Below, piece by piece: positions 18,901-26,517 of a DNA stretch of 64,000 nucleotides. The first letter of the stretch is position 1; each line of letters opens with the position of its first letter. The position numbers and the translations under genes are program-made. The DNA comes from Thiosocius sp963759055 (GTDB taxonomy: Bacteria > Pseudomonadota > Gammaproteobacteria > Chromatiales > Chromatiaceae), in NCBI GenBank assembly GCA_963759055.1, contig CAVWYD010000032.1:62001-126000 (forward strand). Direction: 5' to 3'. The notes beneath the pieces were generated by a model. That model did not search any database, was not told the DNA's origin, and saw nothing but the letters and a program-made list of their open reading frames with translations.

Positions 18901-19933
18901 CAATCTGGGACAACTGCGACTCAACGCACAGCGGGCGCCCGAGGGACTGCGCTTTACCCAGGTCAGCCTGCGCGGCGGCCAGTTGGAACTCGATAGCGCC
19001 GGCCACTGGTCGGTCAACCGCACCCGCTACGAGACCGAGTGGGGCGGATTCGTCAGCACAACCGATCTGGGCGACCTGCTCGTCGATTTGGGTTATACAC
19101 GCCAGGTGGAGCAGGCCACCAGCAACATCGAATTTCTTTTGCGCTGGCCAGGGGACCCGGCGCAATTCCATCGCGCGACCATCAGCGGAAATGTCGGCCT
19201 GGACGTAGGTAGTGGCCGAATCGTCGAACTCGACCCGGGGGTCACCCGGGTGGTCGGACTGCTCAACCTGAATGCCCTGACCCGGCGCCTGCGGCTTGAT
19301 TTCAGCGATATCTACAAGAAAGGCTACAGCTTCGACAGCATAAAGGGCGACTTCAGCTTCGGTAACGGCAAGGCCACCGCCAGCAATCTGCGGGTGCTCG
19401 GGCCCACCGGGCGCATCGACCTGGATGGCGAGGCGGATATGGTTAACCGCACACTGGATCAGCAGGTCACGGTCACGCCCAACCTGGATGCAACCCTGCC
19501 GATCGCCGGCACCCTTGCCGGAGGCCCGATCGCCGGCCTGGCGGTACTGGTCGCCCAGAGAGTCATGAACAAACAGGTCGATGAACTCAATCGCTTCGAA
19601 TACAGCCTGAGCGGCCCCTGGAACGAACCTGAGGTCAGACAACTCGATACCGGCGGCACCTTGTCCAAGATACTCCAGCCTTTCAGCGGTGCGCCGGAAA
19701 AAGCGCCGGCGCAGGAGGATGCGGCAACGAAAACCGAATCGCCAAAATCCACAAACAAGATCGAAACCACCGCGCCACCGCAGGCCAAAGCCGGAGCTGC
19801 AGCGAAACCGCAGAAGGCAGAAGAAGAATCCTCGGAACAGGAGGCCCGGCGCGGAAATCCCTTCGGTGGCCTGCTCGATCTCCTTAGGAAAAGCAAATCG
19901 CATGGAGCAGACATTCCCGGCTCCTCGGACTGA
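15914..19933 (+). CDS. yhdP: YhdP family AsmA-like envelope protein
   Basis: Very large (1339 residues) inner-membrane-anchored periplasmic protein. Family knowledge: YhdP is one of the AsmA-like proteins that move phospholipids to the outer membrane. The start is a TTG at 15914 with AGGGA 8 bases upstream; one transmembrane helix follows at about residues 4-22. The long beta-rich body ends in the AsmA-like C-terminal region (GSGRIVELDPGVTRVVGLLNLNALTRRL). The last ~80 residues are an unusual Ala/Lys/Glu/Pro-rich tail. Confidence 0.92.
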   Translation: MRILKNLLITLVILWGLLALMVRSATPLIADYREELAGLLSDQLGTAVTIERLKARWYGIAPLLELHGVTVGEATQALAIDRVSLDLALGELLAGSPLDALRLTVDGMQLTVVREATGQLHLEGVGLIRQDADRPDKVPPLPSALRLLNTRVVWIDRKAGKPPYKIDNIDIVLNRDNTRLDLRARLETTSGKADLSAHLDGFLTTRDWGGETYLRVDNLDVANLIAHYLPNHYGLHGLQVDIESWGNWHNAALVQTQGSFELRDLRLKPKTELAVPLNLPRASANFTMQRGHDELRIGLEDLILAFRGHNWPFGDLAIGLSNPPDGGRRIRAAADYLRIDDVARILQVRLPWHDLRAPLEQLQPRGEIRDLRLLVDMDAEHTEWRALGDFSGVGTSSWGDVPGIANLSGSLHGQQNHLVLQLDSRDAIVRFEELFRDPLELVELQGRMDILRDGDHWQVLSDRLVANTPHIDTRTRLALEQRPEQPLFLDLQTDFSDGDAAYALRYYPTAIMGAEVVGWLDTSIKSGRVPGGTTLVYGSLGDFPYETPSSGTFQVVFDTRDLELHYFDGWPKLEHLDARVKFHGNRLDIDVEKAAVYDSQIIDTRARIDSLTPASPLRVQGKVAGPLSNILRLLQEDALRDDFGDIVAPLRAKGNADLVLGFEIPMSEQDAYKLGGQLLFDGSELSVPDRSFAMSDIRGTLNFDLDGLSAKGIKARSLGAPVLVDVSPLDNGGTRVRARGRLKLEDISHQVPSVPLQVISGASDFVIDMDVPPTSAPKGSPGVLSVNSDLKGIRIALPAPFGKTADEARPLAVRLPISGQPAPGDLSYADQVNARFNSTGDSVDIVLGGGEARLAPNPGIRIGGQLGKVDLLEWSEALKPLAVENTGSPGSVNLDLKVEQLGAEQVFIADLQLRASLADGLWQGVIDAPNLAGKFVAAQELTQAPIQVDLQRLSLKLPLGDHDLPMSPLPNPDSGPDPSTLPGLMLNIADLRVNEANLGQLRLNAQRAPEGLRFTQVSLRGGQLELDSAGHWSVNRTRYETEWGGFVSTTDLGDLLVDLGYTRQVEQATSNIEFLLRWPGDPAQFHRATISGNVGLDVGSGRIVELDPGVTRVVGLLNLNALTRRLRLDFSDIYKKGYSFDSIKGDFSFGNGKATASNLRVLGPTGRIDLDGEADMVNRTLDQQVTVTPNLDATLPIAGTLAGGPIAGLAVLVAQRVMNKQVDELNRFEYSLSGPWNEPEVRQLDTGGTLSKILQPFSGAPEKAPAQEDAATKTESPKSTNKIETTAPPQAKAGAAAKPQKAEEESSEQEARRGNPFGGLLDLLRKSKSHGADIPGSSD

Positions 19934-20056
19934 GGACGGTCACCGCCAGCGGAGGAAATTCCCCACATAACCACCCCCCTTCTCGACGCGATAACCCTTT
20001 GCCCATCGCGCCTCAGGCAGTAGAGTTCGTACCACGCACTTTCGGTACACAAAGCC

Positions 20057-20887
20057 ATGCATAACTCGAAAAAGACAGTAGCAGCCATTCAGCTGGCCTC
20101 GGGCAGCAACGTCAGCGCGAACCTCCTGGAGACCAAACGCCTGACGGAGGCCGCGGTCAAACAGGGCGCACAGATGATCGTCTTGCCGGAGAATTTCGCC
20201 TTTATGGGCAGCAACTGCAAAGATGCCAATGCCCTGCGCGAAGAGCCCGGCGACGGCCCGATACAGTCTTTCGTGTCACAAATTGCGGCCCGTCTGGGTG
20301 TCTGGATCGTCGGCGGCACCATTCCACTCGAGGCCGAGCATGGGGCTATGTGGCGTGCCGCCTGCACGGTGTACGATGACCAGGGCCGGCAGGTTGCACG
20401 CTACGACAAACAGCACCTGTTCGATGTCAACCTGGTCGAGAGCGACGAGCAGTTCATCGAATCAGAAAGCATTGAGGCAGGCGACCGCGTGGTGGTCCTC
20501 AACAGCCCGGTCGGCAGGCTGGGGATCGCCGTCTGTTACGACCTGCGTTTCCCAGAGCTGTTCCGCGCCATGGTTGACCGCGGGGTCGAGGTGATAGCCA
20601 TACCGTCCGCGTTCACCGCGATTACAGGGCGCGCGCATTGGGAAACCCTGGTGCGCGCCCGCGCGATCGAAAATCTTGCCTATGTCATTGCCGCCGCACA
20701 GGGCGGCTTTCATGTTGCCAGTCGTGAGACCTATGGCCACAGCGTGATCGTTGACCCCTGGGGTACCAAGTTGGCGGAACGTGAGCGAGGAAACGGTAGC
20801 GTGGTGGCCGAGATCGACCCGGAGTTCCAACAGACGACCCGGCGCAACTTCCCCTGTCTGGACCACCGCCGTCTGCATTGCCGCTGA
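20057..20887 (+). CDS. Carbon-nitrogen hydrolase (nitrilase superfamily, Nit-like)
   Basis: Amidase of 276 residues with the complete Glu-Lys-Cys triad: Glu45 (LPENFAF), Lys118 (YDKQHLFD), Cys160 (AVCYDLRFPELFR). The sequence resembles the Nit1/YbeM group that hydrolyses deaminated glutathione; that specificity is inferred. It lies between yhdP and tldD, a common gammaproteobacterial arrangement, with 44 bases to tldD. Confidence 0.92.
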   Translation: MHNSKKTVAAIQLASGSNVSANLLETKRLTEAAVKQGAQMIVLPENFAFMGSNCKDANALREEPGDGPIQSFVSQIAARLGVWIVGGTIPLEAEHGAMWRAACTVYDDQGRQVARYDKQHLFDVNLVESDEQFIESESIEAGDRVVVLNSPVGRLGIAVCYDLRFPELFRAMVDRGVEVIAIPSAFTAITGRAHWETLVRARAIENLAYVIAAAQGGFHVASRETYGHSVIVDPWGTKLAERERGNGSVVAEIDPEFQQTTRRNFPCLDHRRLHCR

Positions 20888-20931
20888 TCGCCATACCAGG
20901 GCACTCGCTGCCCGACCAGGAGTAACTATTC

Positions 20932-22374
20932 ATGTCGCAGAGTAATGCCATCGCGCGCGAGACGCTGCTCGATACGCCCGGGCTGAGTGAAGCCCATCTT
21001 TCACAGGTGATGGATCGCCTGCTGAGCCGGCAGGTGGATGCCGCGGACATCTACTTTCAATACGGTCGGCTCGAGTCCTGGGTGCTGGAGGACGGCATCA
21101 TCAAGGAGGGCAGTCACAGTATTGAGCAGGGTGCGGGTCTGCGTGCGATGAGCGGCGAAAAGACCGGCTTCGCCTACACGGACAGCCTGGAGCTGTCACG
21201 TCTGCTGGACGCCGCTGGTGCTGCGCGGGCGATCGCACAGGCCGGCCAGCACGGGGCGCGCGCAATCACCGGCCCCGCCACGCCGCCGGCCCTGTATGCG
21301 CCAATCAATCCCCTGGACTCACTCAGTGAGGCAAAAAAGCTTGACCTGATGCGACGAGCGGATGCCGAGGCCCGTGCCGCCGATTCGCGCGTACAGGAGG
21401 TGATCGTCAGCCTGGTCGCGGCACACGACGTCATCCTGGTGATGGACAATGCGGGCCAGATCAGTGGCGACGTCCGTCCGCTGGTGCGCATGAACGTGCA
21501 GGTTATCGTCGAACAAGGCGGCAAACGCGAACAGGGCAGTTCGGGTGGCGGCGCACGTCAGGCGCTGGACTTCTTTCTCCAGGACGACCGTGCCATGGGC
21601 TACGCGCGCGAAGCGGTGCGCCAGGCCCTGGTCAACCTCGACGCCGTGGCCGCGCCGGCCGGGATGCTGCCCGTGGTGCTGGGGCCCGGCTGGCCGGGCG
21701 TGCTCTTGCACGAAGCGGTCGGCCACGGCCTGGAGGGCGACTTCAACCGCAAGGGCACCTCGGCCTTTTCCGGGCGTATCGGCGAACAGGTCGCCTCGCC
21801 GCTGTGCACCGTGGTCGACGACGGCACCCTGCCCGGCCGGCGTGGCTCGCTCACCATCGATGACGAAGGCACCCCCTCGCGCAACAATGTCCTGATCGAG
21901 AACGGCATCCTCAAGGGCTATATGCAGGACAAGATGAACGCCCGCCTGATGGGGGTCGCGCCCACCGGCAATGGCCGGCGCGAATCCTACGCCCACCTGC
22001 CGATGCCGCGCATGACCAACACCTATATGCTTGCGGGCGAGCACAAACCTGACGAGATCATCGCCTCTGTCGAGCACGGGATCTACGCAGTCAACTTCGG
22101 CGGCGGCCAGGTGGACATCACGTCGGGCAAGTTCGTATTCTCGGCCAACGAGGCCTACCTGATCGAGAATGGCAAAGTCAGCCATCCGGTCAAGGGTGCG
22201 ACCCTGATCGGCAACGGCCCGGAGGCCATGAACAGGATCAGCATGGTAGGCGACGACCTCGCACTGGACACCGGCGTCGGCACCTGCGGCAAGGAGGGCC
22301 AGAGCGTCCCGGTCGGGGTCGGCCAGCCAACCCTGAAGATCGATCAGCTCACCGTCGGCGGTACTGCGGCATGA
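20932..22374 (+). CDS. tldD: Metalloprotease TldD
   Basis: Catalytic subunit of the TldD/TldE heterodimeric zinc protease, which degrades unfolded peptides such as leader peptides of microcins. At 480 residues it is full length. The zinc motif HEAVGHGLEGD occupies 260-270. A GGAG ribosome-binding site precedes the ATG. The stop overlaps the pmbA start by 4 bases, implying coupled translation of the two subunits. Confidence 0.97.
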   Translation: MSQSNAIARETLLDTPGLSEAHLSQVMDRLLSRQVDAADIYFQYGRLESWVLEDGIIKEGSHSIEQGAGLRAMSGEKTGFAYTDSLELSRLLDAAGAARAIAQAGQHGARAITGPATPPALYAPINPLDSLSEAKKLDLMRRADAEARAADSRVQEVIVSLVAAHDVILVMDNAGQISGDVRPLVRMNVQVIVEQGGKREQGSSGGGARQALDFFLQDDRAMGYAREAVRQALVNLDAVAAPAGMLPVVLGPGWPGVLLHEAVGHGLEGDFNRKGTSAFSGRIGEQVASPLCTVVDDGTLPGRRGSLTIDDEGTPSRNNVLIENGILKGYMQDKMNARLMGVAPTGNGRRESYAHLPMPRMTNTYMLAGEHKPDEIIASVEHGIYAVNFGGGQVDITSGKFVFSANEAYLIENGKVSHPVKGATLIGNGPEAMNRISMVGDDLALDTGVGTCGKEGQSVPVGVGQPTLKIDQLTVGGTAA

Positions 22375-23702
22375 GCAAAGCGGAACAGATCTCACTATTG
22401 AAACAGGTTGTTGAAGACCTGCTGCAGGAGGCCCGCCACCAGGGCGCCGAAGCGGCCGAGGCCGGCGTATCGGCACAAACCGGCCTGTCCGTGACCGTAC
22501 GCCTCGGCGAGACGGAGACCATAGAACACACCAGCGACAACGGATTGGGCATCACTGTCTACTTCGGTCACCGCAAGGGCTCGGCCAACACCACCGACCT
22601 GCGCCCCGAAGCCGTCCGTGAGAGCGTCGCCGCAGCCTGTCGGATCGCCAAACACACCTCGGAAGATCCGGCCGCAGGGCTGGCCGACGCCGACCGAATG
22701 GCACGCGACGTGCCCGACCTGGACCTCTACCACCCCTGGGATCTGGATGCGGATGAAGCGGCCGGTATCGCACGCGACTGCGAGGACGCGGCGCGCGCCG
22801 TCGACCCGCGGATCAGCAATTCCGAGGGGGCTACCCTGTACACCCAGCAATCCAGTTTCATCTACGGCAACAGCCACGGCTTCGTCGGCGGCTACCCGAC
22901 CACGCGCCACAGCCTGAGCTGTGCAGTGATTGCGCAACAGGGCGACGAAATGCAGCGCGACTACTGGTATGACAGCGGTCGACTGCCGGCAGAGCTCGCG
23001 GAACCGGCTGCAATCGGTCGCCGGGCCGCGGAACGCACGCTGGCACGGCTTGACGGACGCCAGCTGGGTACGAGGGAATGTCCTGTGTTGTTCCGCGCCG
23101 ATGTCGCACCCAGTCTGCTGCGCAGCCTGTTCGGTGCGATCCGGGGGCACGCGGTTTACCGCAAGTCGACCTTCCTTCTGGATCAGGTCGGGGAGCAGAT
23201 CTTTCCGGATTGGGTCCGCATCAGCGAGGATCCGCTCCTTCCGCGTGGCCAGGCCAGTGCCCCCTTCGACAACGAGGGCGTGGCGACCGGCTACCGTGAA
23301 CTGGTCGCAGGCGGGGTACTCCAGGGTTATCTTCTGGACAGCTATTCGGCGCGCAAGCTCGGCTTGCAGAGCACAGCCAGCGCCGGCGGCGTGCGCAATG
23401 CGGGCATCGCGAGCAGTGGCCAATGCTTTGATGAACTGCTACGCGAGATGGATCATGGCGTGGTCGTGACCGAACTGATGGGACAGGGCACCAATCCGGT
23501 CACAGGCGATTATTCGCGCGGTGCCGCCGGCTTCTGGGTGGAAAACGGCGAGATCCAGTATCCGGTCGACGAGATCACGGTCGCCGGAAACCTCAAGGAC
23601 ATGTTCCGGCAATTGCTGGCCGTGGGCAGCGACAACGACATCCCCGGCAGCATCGACACCGGCTCCTGGCTGATCGAACGTATGACGGTGGGCGGCGACT
23701 GA
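22371..23702 (+). CDS. pmbA: Metalloprotease subunit PmbA/TldE
   Basis: Non-catalytic partner of TldD; 443 residues. It lacks the HExxxH zinc motif and has the PmbA-type C-terminus (NPVTGDYSRGAAGFWVENGEIQYPVDEITVAGNLKDM). Together with TldD it forms a barrel that threads unfolded peptides. Its ATG overlaps the tldD stop. Confidence 0.96.
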   Translation: MSKAEQISLLKQVVEDLLQEARHQGAEAAEAGVSAQTGLSVTVRLGETETIEHTSDNGLGITVYFGHRKGSANTTDLRPEAVRESVAAACRIAKHTSEDPAAGLADADRMARDVPDLDLYHPWDLDADEAAGIARDCEDAARAVDPRISNSEGATLYTQQSSFIYGNSHGFVGGYPTTRHSLSCAVIAQQGDEMQRDYWYDSGRLPAELAEPAAIGRRAAERTLARLDGRQLGTRECPVLFRADVAPSLLRSLFGAIRGHAVYRKSTFLLDQVGEQIFPDWVRISEDPLLPRGQASAPFDNEGVATGYRELVAGGVLQGYLLDSYSARKLGLQSTASAGGVRNAGIASSGQCFDELLREMDHGVVVTELMGQGTNPVTGDYSRGAAGFWVENGEIQYPVDEITVAGNLKDMFRQLLAVGSDNDIPGSIDTGSWLIERMTVGGD

Positions 23703-23734
23703 AGTCCCTGCGGAACCCAAGGAGAAAAACTGCA

Positions 23735-24145
23735 ATGCGTATCCTGCACACCATGCTGCGAACGGGCGATCTCGAACGCTCTGTCAGGTTTTATACCGAG
23801 GTCCTCGGCATGCGGCTGCTGCGGCAGAAGGATTACCCGGACGGCAAGTTCACCCTCGCCTTCCTGGGCTACGGCGACGAATCCGACAACACGGTTATCG
23901 AACTGACCTACAACTGGGGCGTGGACAGCTACGACATGGGCAGCGGATACGGCCACATCGCCATCGAGGTCGACGACGTTTACAAGGCGGCCGAAGATAT
24001 CAGGGCGCGTGATGGCAAGATCCTGCGCGAGGCCGGTCCAATGAACGCAGGCACCACCATCATCGCCTTTGTCGAAGATCCGGACGGCTACCCGATCGAG
24101 CTGATCGGCCGCAAGACGACTTTGACGCGCGGCCACCCAACCTGA
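23735..24145 (+). CDS. gloA: Lactoylglutathione lyase (glyoxalase I)
   Basis: Isomerises the methylglyoxal-glutathione hemithioacetal to S-lactoylglutathione. The 136-residue product has two glyoxalase half-modules. Expected metal ligands are visible: His5 (ILHTMLRTGDLERSV), Glu in VIELTYNWG, His in YGHIAIEVDD and Glu in YPIELIGR. A strong AAGGAG box lies 10 bases before the ATG. It follows pmbA by 32 bases. Confidence 0.96.
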   Translation: MRILHTMLRTGDLERSVRFYTEVLGMRLLRQKDYPDGKFTLAFLGYGDESDNTVIELTYNWGVDSYDMGSGYGHIAIEVDDVYKAAEDIRARDGKILREAGPMNAGTTIIAFVEDPDGYPIELIGRKTTLTRGHPT

Positions 24146-24165
24146 CTGACATTGGAGAAATCACG

Positions 24166-24387
24166 ATGCAGAACCTGATGATCCTGCCCGCGGCCGACAA
24201 GTCGAAGATCCGCCTGGTGCGCATTCCGCCGGATTACGAACAACAGGAAGTGTATCGGCATGTCACCGGCCTGATCGCCGAAGTCGAAGAGGGAACGCCG
24301 GGCTGCTGCTGGGAAGAGGTGTTGGCGGTATTGGAAGACCACGGATTCGAACCGGTTGAGTTCCAGCTCGGCCCCTCGCTCGACTGA
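24166..24387 (+). CDS. Small conserved-looking protein of unknown function
   Basis: A 73-residue soluble protein starting MQNLMILPAADKSKIRLVRIPPDYEQQEVYRHV, with a GGAG ribosome-binding site and 20 bases after gloA, so probably cotranscribed. It is acidic, has no membrane segment, and contains a Gly-Cys-Cys-Trp patch near residue 46. No family was recognised. Good ribosome-binding site, operon spacing and balanced composition support it as a real gene. Confidence 0.7.
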   Translation: MQNLMILPAADKSKIRLVRIPPDYEQQEVYRHVTGLIAEVEEGTPGCCWEEVLAVLEDHGFEPVEFQLGPSLD

Positions 24388-24428
24388 ACGACGCGGGGAG
24401 GCCGGCCTCACCTCAACCTGGAATGCGG

Positions 24429-25763
24429 TTAACGCCGCGCCGATTTTTTCTTTGCTTTCGCCGCAGGCTTCTTGGCTGCCGCCTTTTTCCCGGCCACAGC
24501 TTTCTTGGCCACAGTCCTTCCGGCCGCGGCCCTTTTCTTGGCCGTCGTCTTCTTGCTCAACACCTTCTTCGACGGCGCCACCTTTTTCTTCGCGGCCGCT
24601 TTTCTGGCCGTTGGCCTCTTCTTCGGGGCTGCCTTTTTCTTGGTAGCCGCCTTCTTGGCCGCTACCTTCTTCGGCGCTGCCTTTTTCTTGATAACCGCCT
24701 TCTTGGCCGCTACCTTCTTCGGCGCTGCCTTTTTCTTGATGACCGCCTTCTTGGCCGCTGCCTTCTTCGGCGCTGCCTTTTTCTTGATAACCGCCTTCTT
24801 CCTGATGACGCCCTTCTTGGCAGTCACCTTTTTCGCAGCCACCTTCTTTAGCGGCGCCTTTTTCTTGGCGGCCGTCTTTTTGGCGGTTACCTTTTTGGGT
24901 GCTGTCTTTTTCTTGGAGACAGTCTTCTTGGCCGCCGTTTTCTTTGTTGCTGCCTTCTTGACCGGCGCCTTTTTGGGTACCGCCTTTTCAGCGGTCTTCG
25001 GGGCAGCCTTCACCGGCTTCTTGGCTGCAGCTTTGCGTGCAGGCTTGGCTTTGCTCTCCTCGGCGACCTGTTCTTCGATCTGCGCCGCGGCTTTCTCAAG
25101 GCCCGTGGGGATGCTCGGCGGCATCGAATCGATGAGCTTGCGAACTACCTTCCAGGCCTTCGCAGCCCCGTCGTCTGCCGCAATCCGGTGCAGTTTCTCG
25201 TTCAGCGCGTAATACTGGAGCAGAGGCCCCATCTGTCCTTCGTAGACCCTCAGGCGATTGCTGATGGTCTCCTCGTAGTCGTCCGGACGACGCACAACGC
25301 GGGCACCACAGGCGTCGCAGACACCATCGACCAGCGGTGGATTGACGTACATATTGTATTGGGCGCCGCAGCTGTCACACGCGATTCGTCCTACCAACCG
25401 CTCCATCAGCTCGTCCCGGTCGACCTCCAGGTTGAACACCAGCTCGATCGAGGCGCCAAGGTCGTTGAGCACACTATCCAGTACGTCGGCCTGGCCGGCA
25501 TTCTTCGGCAGATCCACCAGGATGAAGCCCAGGCTCAGATCCATCTGCGGCATCTGTATGCGCAACAGCGCCAGTAGCAGTTCGTCCGAGACCCGCGACA
25601 TATCCATGGCCTCTTTGGCCAACCGTCCGAGTTCGGAGTTTTCTGCCGCCGCGCGTCGCATCACACTGTTCACGGTGATAATCGGCATGCCATAGTGCTT
25701 TGAAATCTGCTGGGACAGCTCCGCCTTGCCCGATCCCGGGGGGCCCAGTAAAACAATCCTCAT
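24429..25763 (-). CDS. Adenylate-kinase-like protein fused to histone H1-like Lys/Ala tail
   Basis: A 444-residue two-part protein. The start is the ATG at 25763 (MRIVLLGPPGSGKAEL) with AAGGAG 7 bases upstream. Residues 1-215 form an adenylate-kinase fold: P-loop GPPGSGK at 7-13, and a lid with four cysteines (129, 132, 149, 152) as in zinc-lid kinases. The AMP-site signature GFPR is replaced by DLPKN (84-88), and the lid GRR becomes GRI. Residues ~240-444 are almost only Lys, Ala, Pro, Val and Thr (PAKKA-type repeats), like bacterial H1-like nucleoid proteins. A DNA/RNA-associated nucleotide-binding role is inferred. Confidence 0.85.
   Translation of the reverse strand: MRIVLLGPPGSGKAELSQQISKHYGMPIITVNSVMRRAAAENSELGRLAKEAMDMSRVSDELLLALLRIQMPQMDLSLGFILVDLPKNAGQADVLDSVLNDLGASIELVFNLEVDRDELMERLVGRIACDSCGAQYNMYVNPPLVDGVCDACGARVVRRPDDYEETISNRLRVYEGQMGPLLQYYALNEKLHRIAADDGAAKAWKVVRKLIDSMPPSIPTGLEKAAAQIEEQVAEESKAKPARKAAAKKPVKAAPKTAEKAVPKKAPVKKAATKKTAAKKTVSKKKTAPKKVTAKKTAAKKKAPLKKVAAKKVTAKKGVIRKKAVIKKKAAPKKAAAKKAVIKKKAAPKKVAAKKAVIKKKAAPKKVAAKKAATKKKAAPKKRPTARKAAAKKKVAPSKKVLSKKTTAKKRAAAGRTVAKKAVAGKKAAAKKPAAKAKKKSARR
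24649..24792 (-). repeat. 48-bp tandem repeat within the H1-like tail
   Basis: Three near-identical 48-bp units start at 24649, 24697 and 24745, each encoding a 16-residue Lys/Ala-rich block (VIKKKAAPKKVAAKKA type). Flanking DNA contains more degenerate units. The high identity suggests recent unit duplication and likely length variation among strains. Confidence 0.75.
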
Positions 25764-26094
25764 TTTGGCTCCTTGGTGGCCGTTTTTCTTCTGTTTGGCG
25801 CCTAAAGTACGGCATATTAGGGGATGGCGATTCCAACTCCCTGTCATATAAGGAAATTAGGATTTTCCTATAGGGGCATGCGTGTTTTGCATTGGCTGCC
25901 CCGTGCCGGGTTGTCTAAGCTAATCGCACATTACTGGCCTGTCAACGAAGCGCCTGATTTTCTACGAATTTTAGGCGATTGGCGGAAATAAACGAGTAAT
26001 TCCCACCGGGTTTTTCCCAAAACCAGATCGAAACGTGCACGATTTCGACATTGATTGGGATGCCTGAGGGCCCCGGACTACCGGATTGGACAGC
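25764..26094. promoter_or_regulatory. 331-base divergent intergenic region with AT-rich inverted repeat
   Basis: Lies between the divergently transcribed kinase-H1 gene and the 119-residue gene. It is AT-richer than its surroundings. An imperfect inverted repeat, TATAAGGAAA at 25847-25856 facing TTTTCCTATA at 25863-25872, could be a regulator site or promoter element. No RNA gene or convincing ORF was seen in the rest. Confidence 0.35.
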
Positions 26095-26454
26095 ATGGAT
26101 ACCATTCGAGATATCACCGAAACCGAAGAGTGGATCGTCAAAACCACGCTGAAAGAGCGTTATGGCCGCGATATCGAGCTGCAGTATGCGGACGCCGAGA
26201 TCCGCCTGAGCCCGGCCGACCGCGACCTGACCTCCTGCCCGGTTTTCGTCTGGGAGGCCGACGGCTGCCACTTCGTCATTTTCAAAACCGGCGAGCGGCG
26301 CTACCGTTGCCAATTCTTCTTCCGCGGCTACCAGCAGTACGGCACCGGCGTTCATGAATACGACGATCTGACTGAGTGCGCGGTCTCGCTGCTGCAGGCG
26401 CAGGCGGACCACACGGCTAGAGAACGCGGTGACATCGACGACAAGAAAGGCTGA
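26095..26454 (+). CDS. Uncharacterised 119-residue acidic protein
   Basis: The start is set at the ATG at 26095 (MDTIRDITETEEWIVKTTLKERYGRDIELQYAD); a TTG three codons earlier is possible. The protein is soluble, acidic and rich in aromatics (CHFVIFKTGERRYRCQFFFRGYQQYG). No family was recognised. It precedes pfp by 63 bases on the same strand and is divergent from the kinase-H1 gene. Codon use looks native. Confidence 0.65.
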   Translation: MDTIRDITETEEWIVKTTLKERYGRDIELQYADAEIRLSPADRDLTSCPVFVWEADGCHFVIFKTGERRYRCQFFFRGYQQYGTGVHEYDDLTECAVSLLQAQADHTARERGDIDDKKG

Positions 26455-26517
26455 CCTGACAGGGTCCCGGGCAAACCAAAACAAATAGCAATTCTGAATC
26501 TATAGAGGGAAAACATC

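Noticed and set aside
18392..19903. 503-codon open frame antisense to yhdP
   Set aside because: Third-position GC bias leaves antisense frames open; the translated sequence has no domain-like pattern, and yhdP is certain.
24472..25212. 246-codon plus-strand frame rich in Phe/Ala/Leu opposite the H1-like tail
   Set aside because: It looks like a membrane protein only because Lys codons read backwards give Phe/Leu; the minus-strand frame has the kinase domain and ribosome-binding site.
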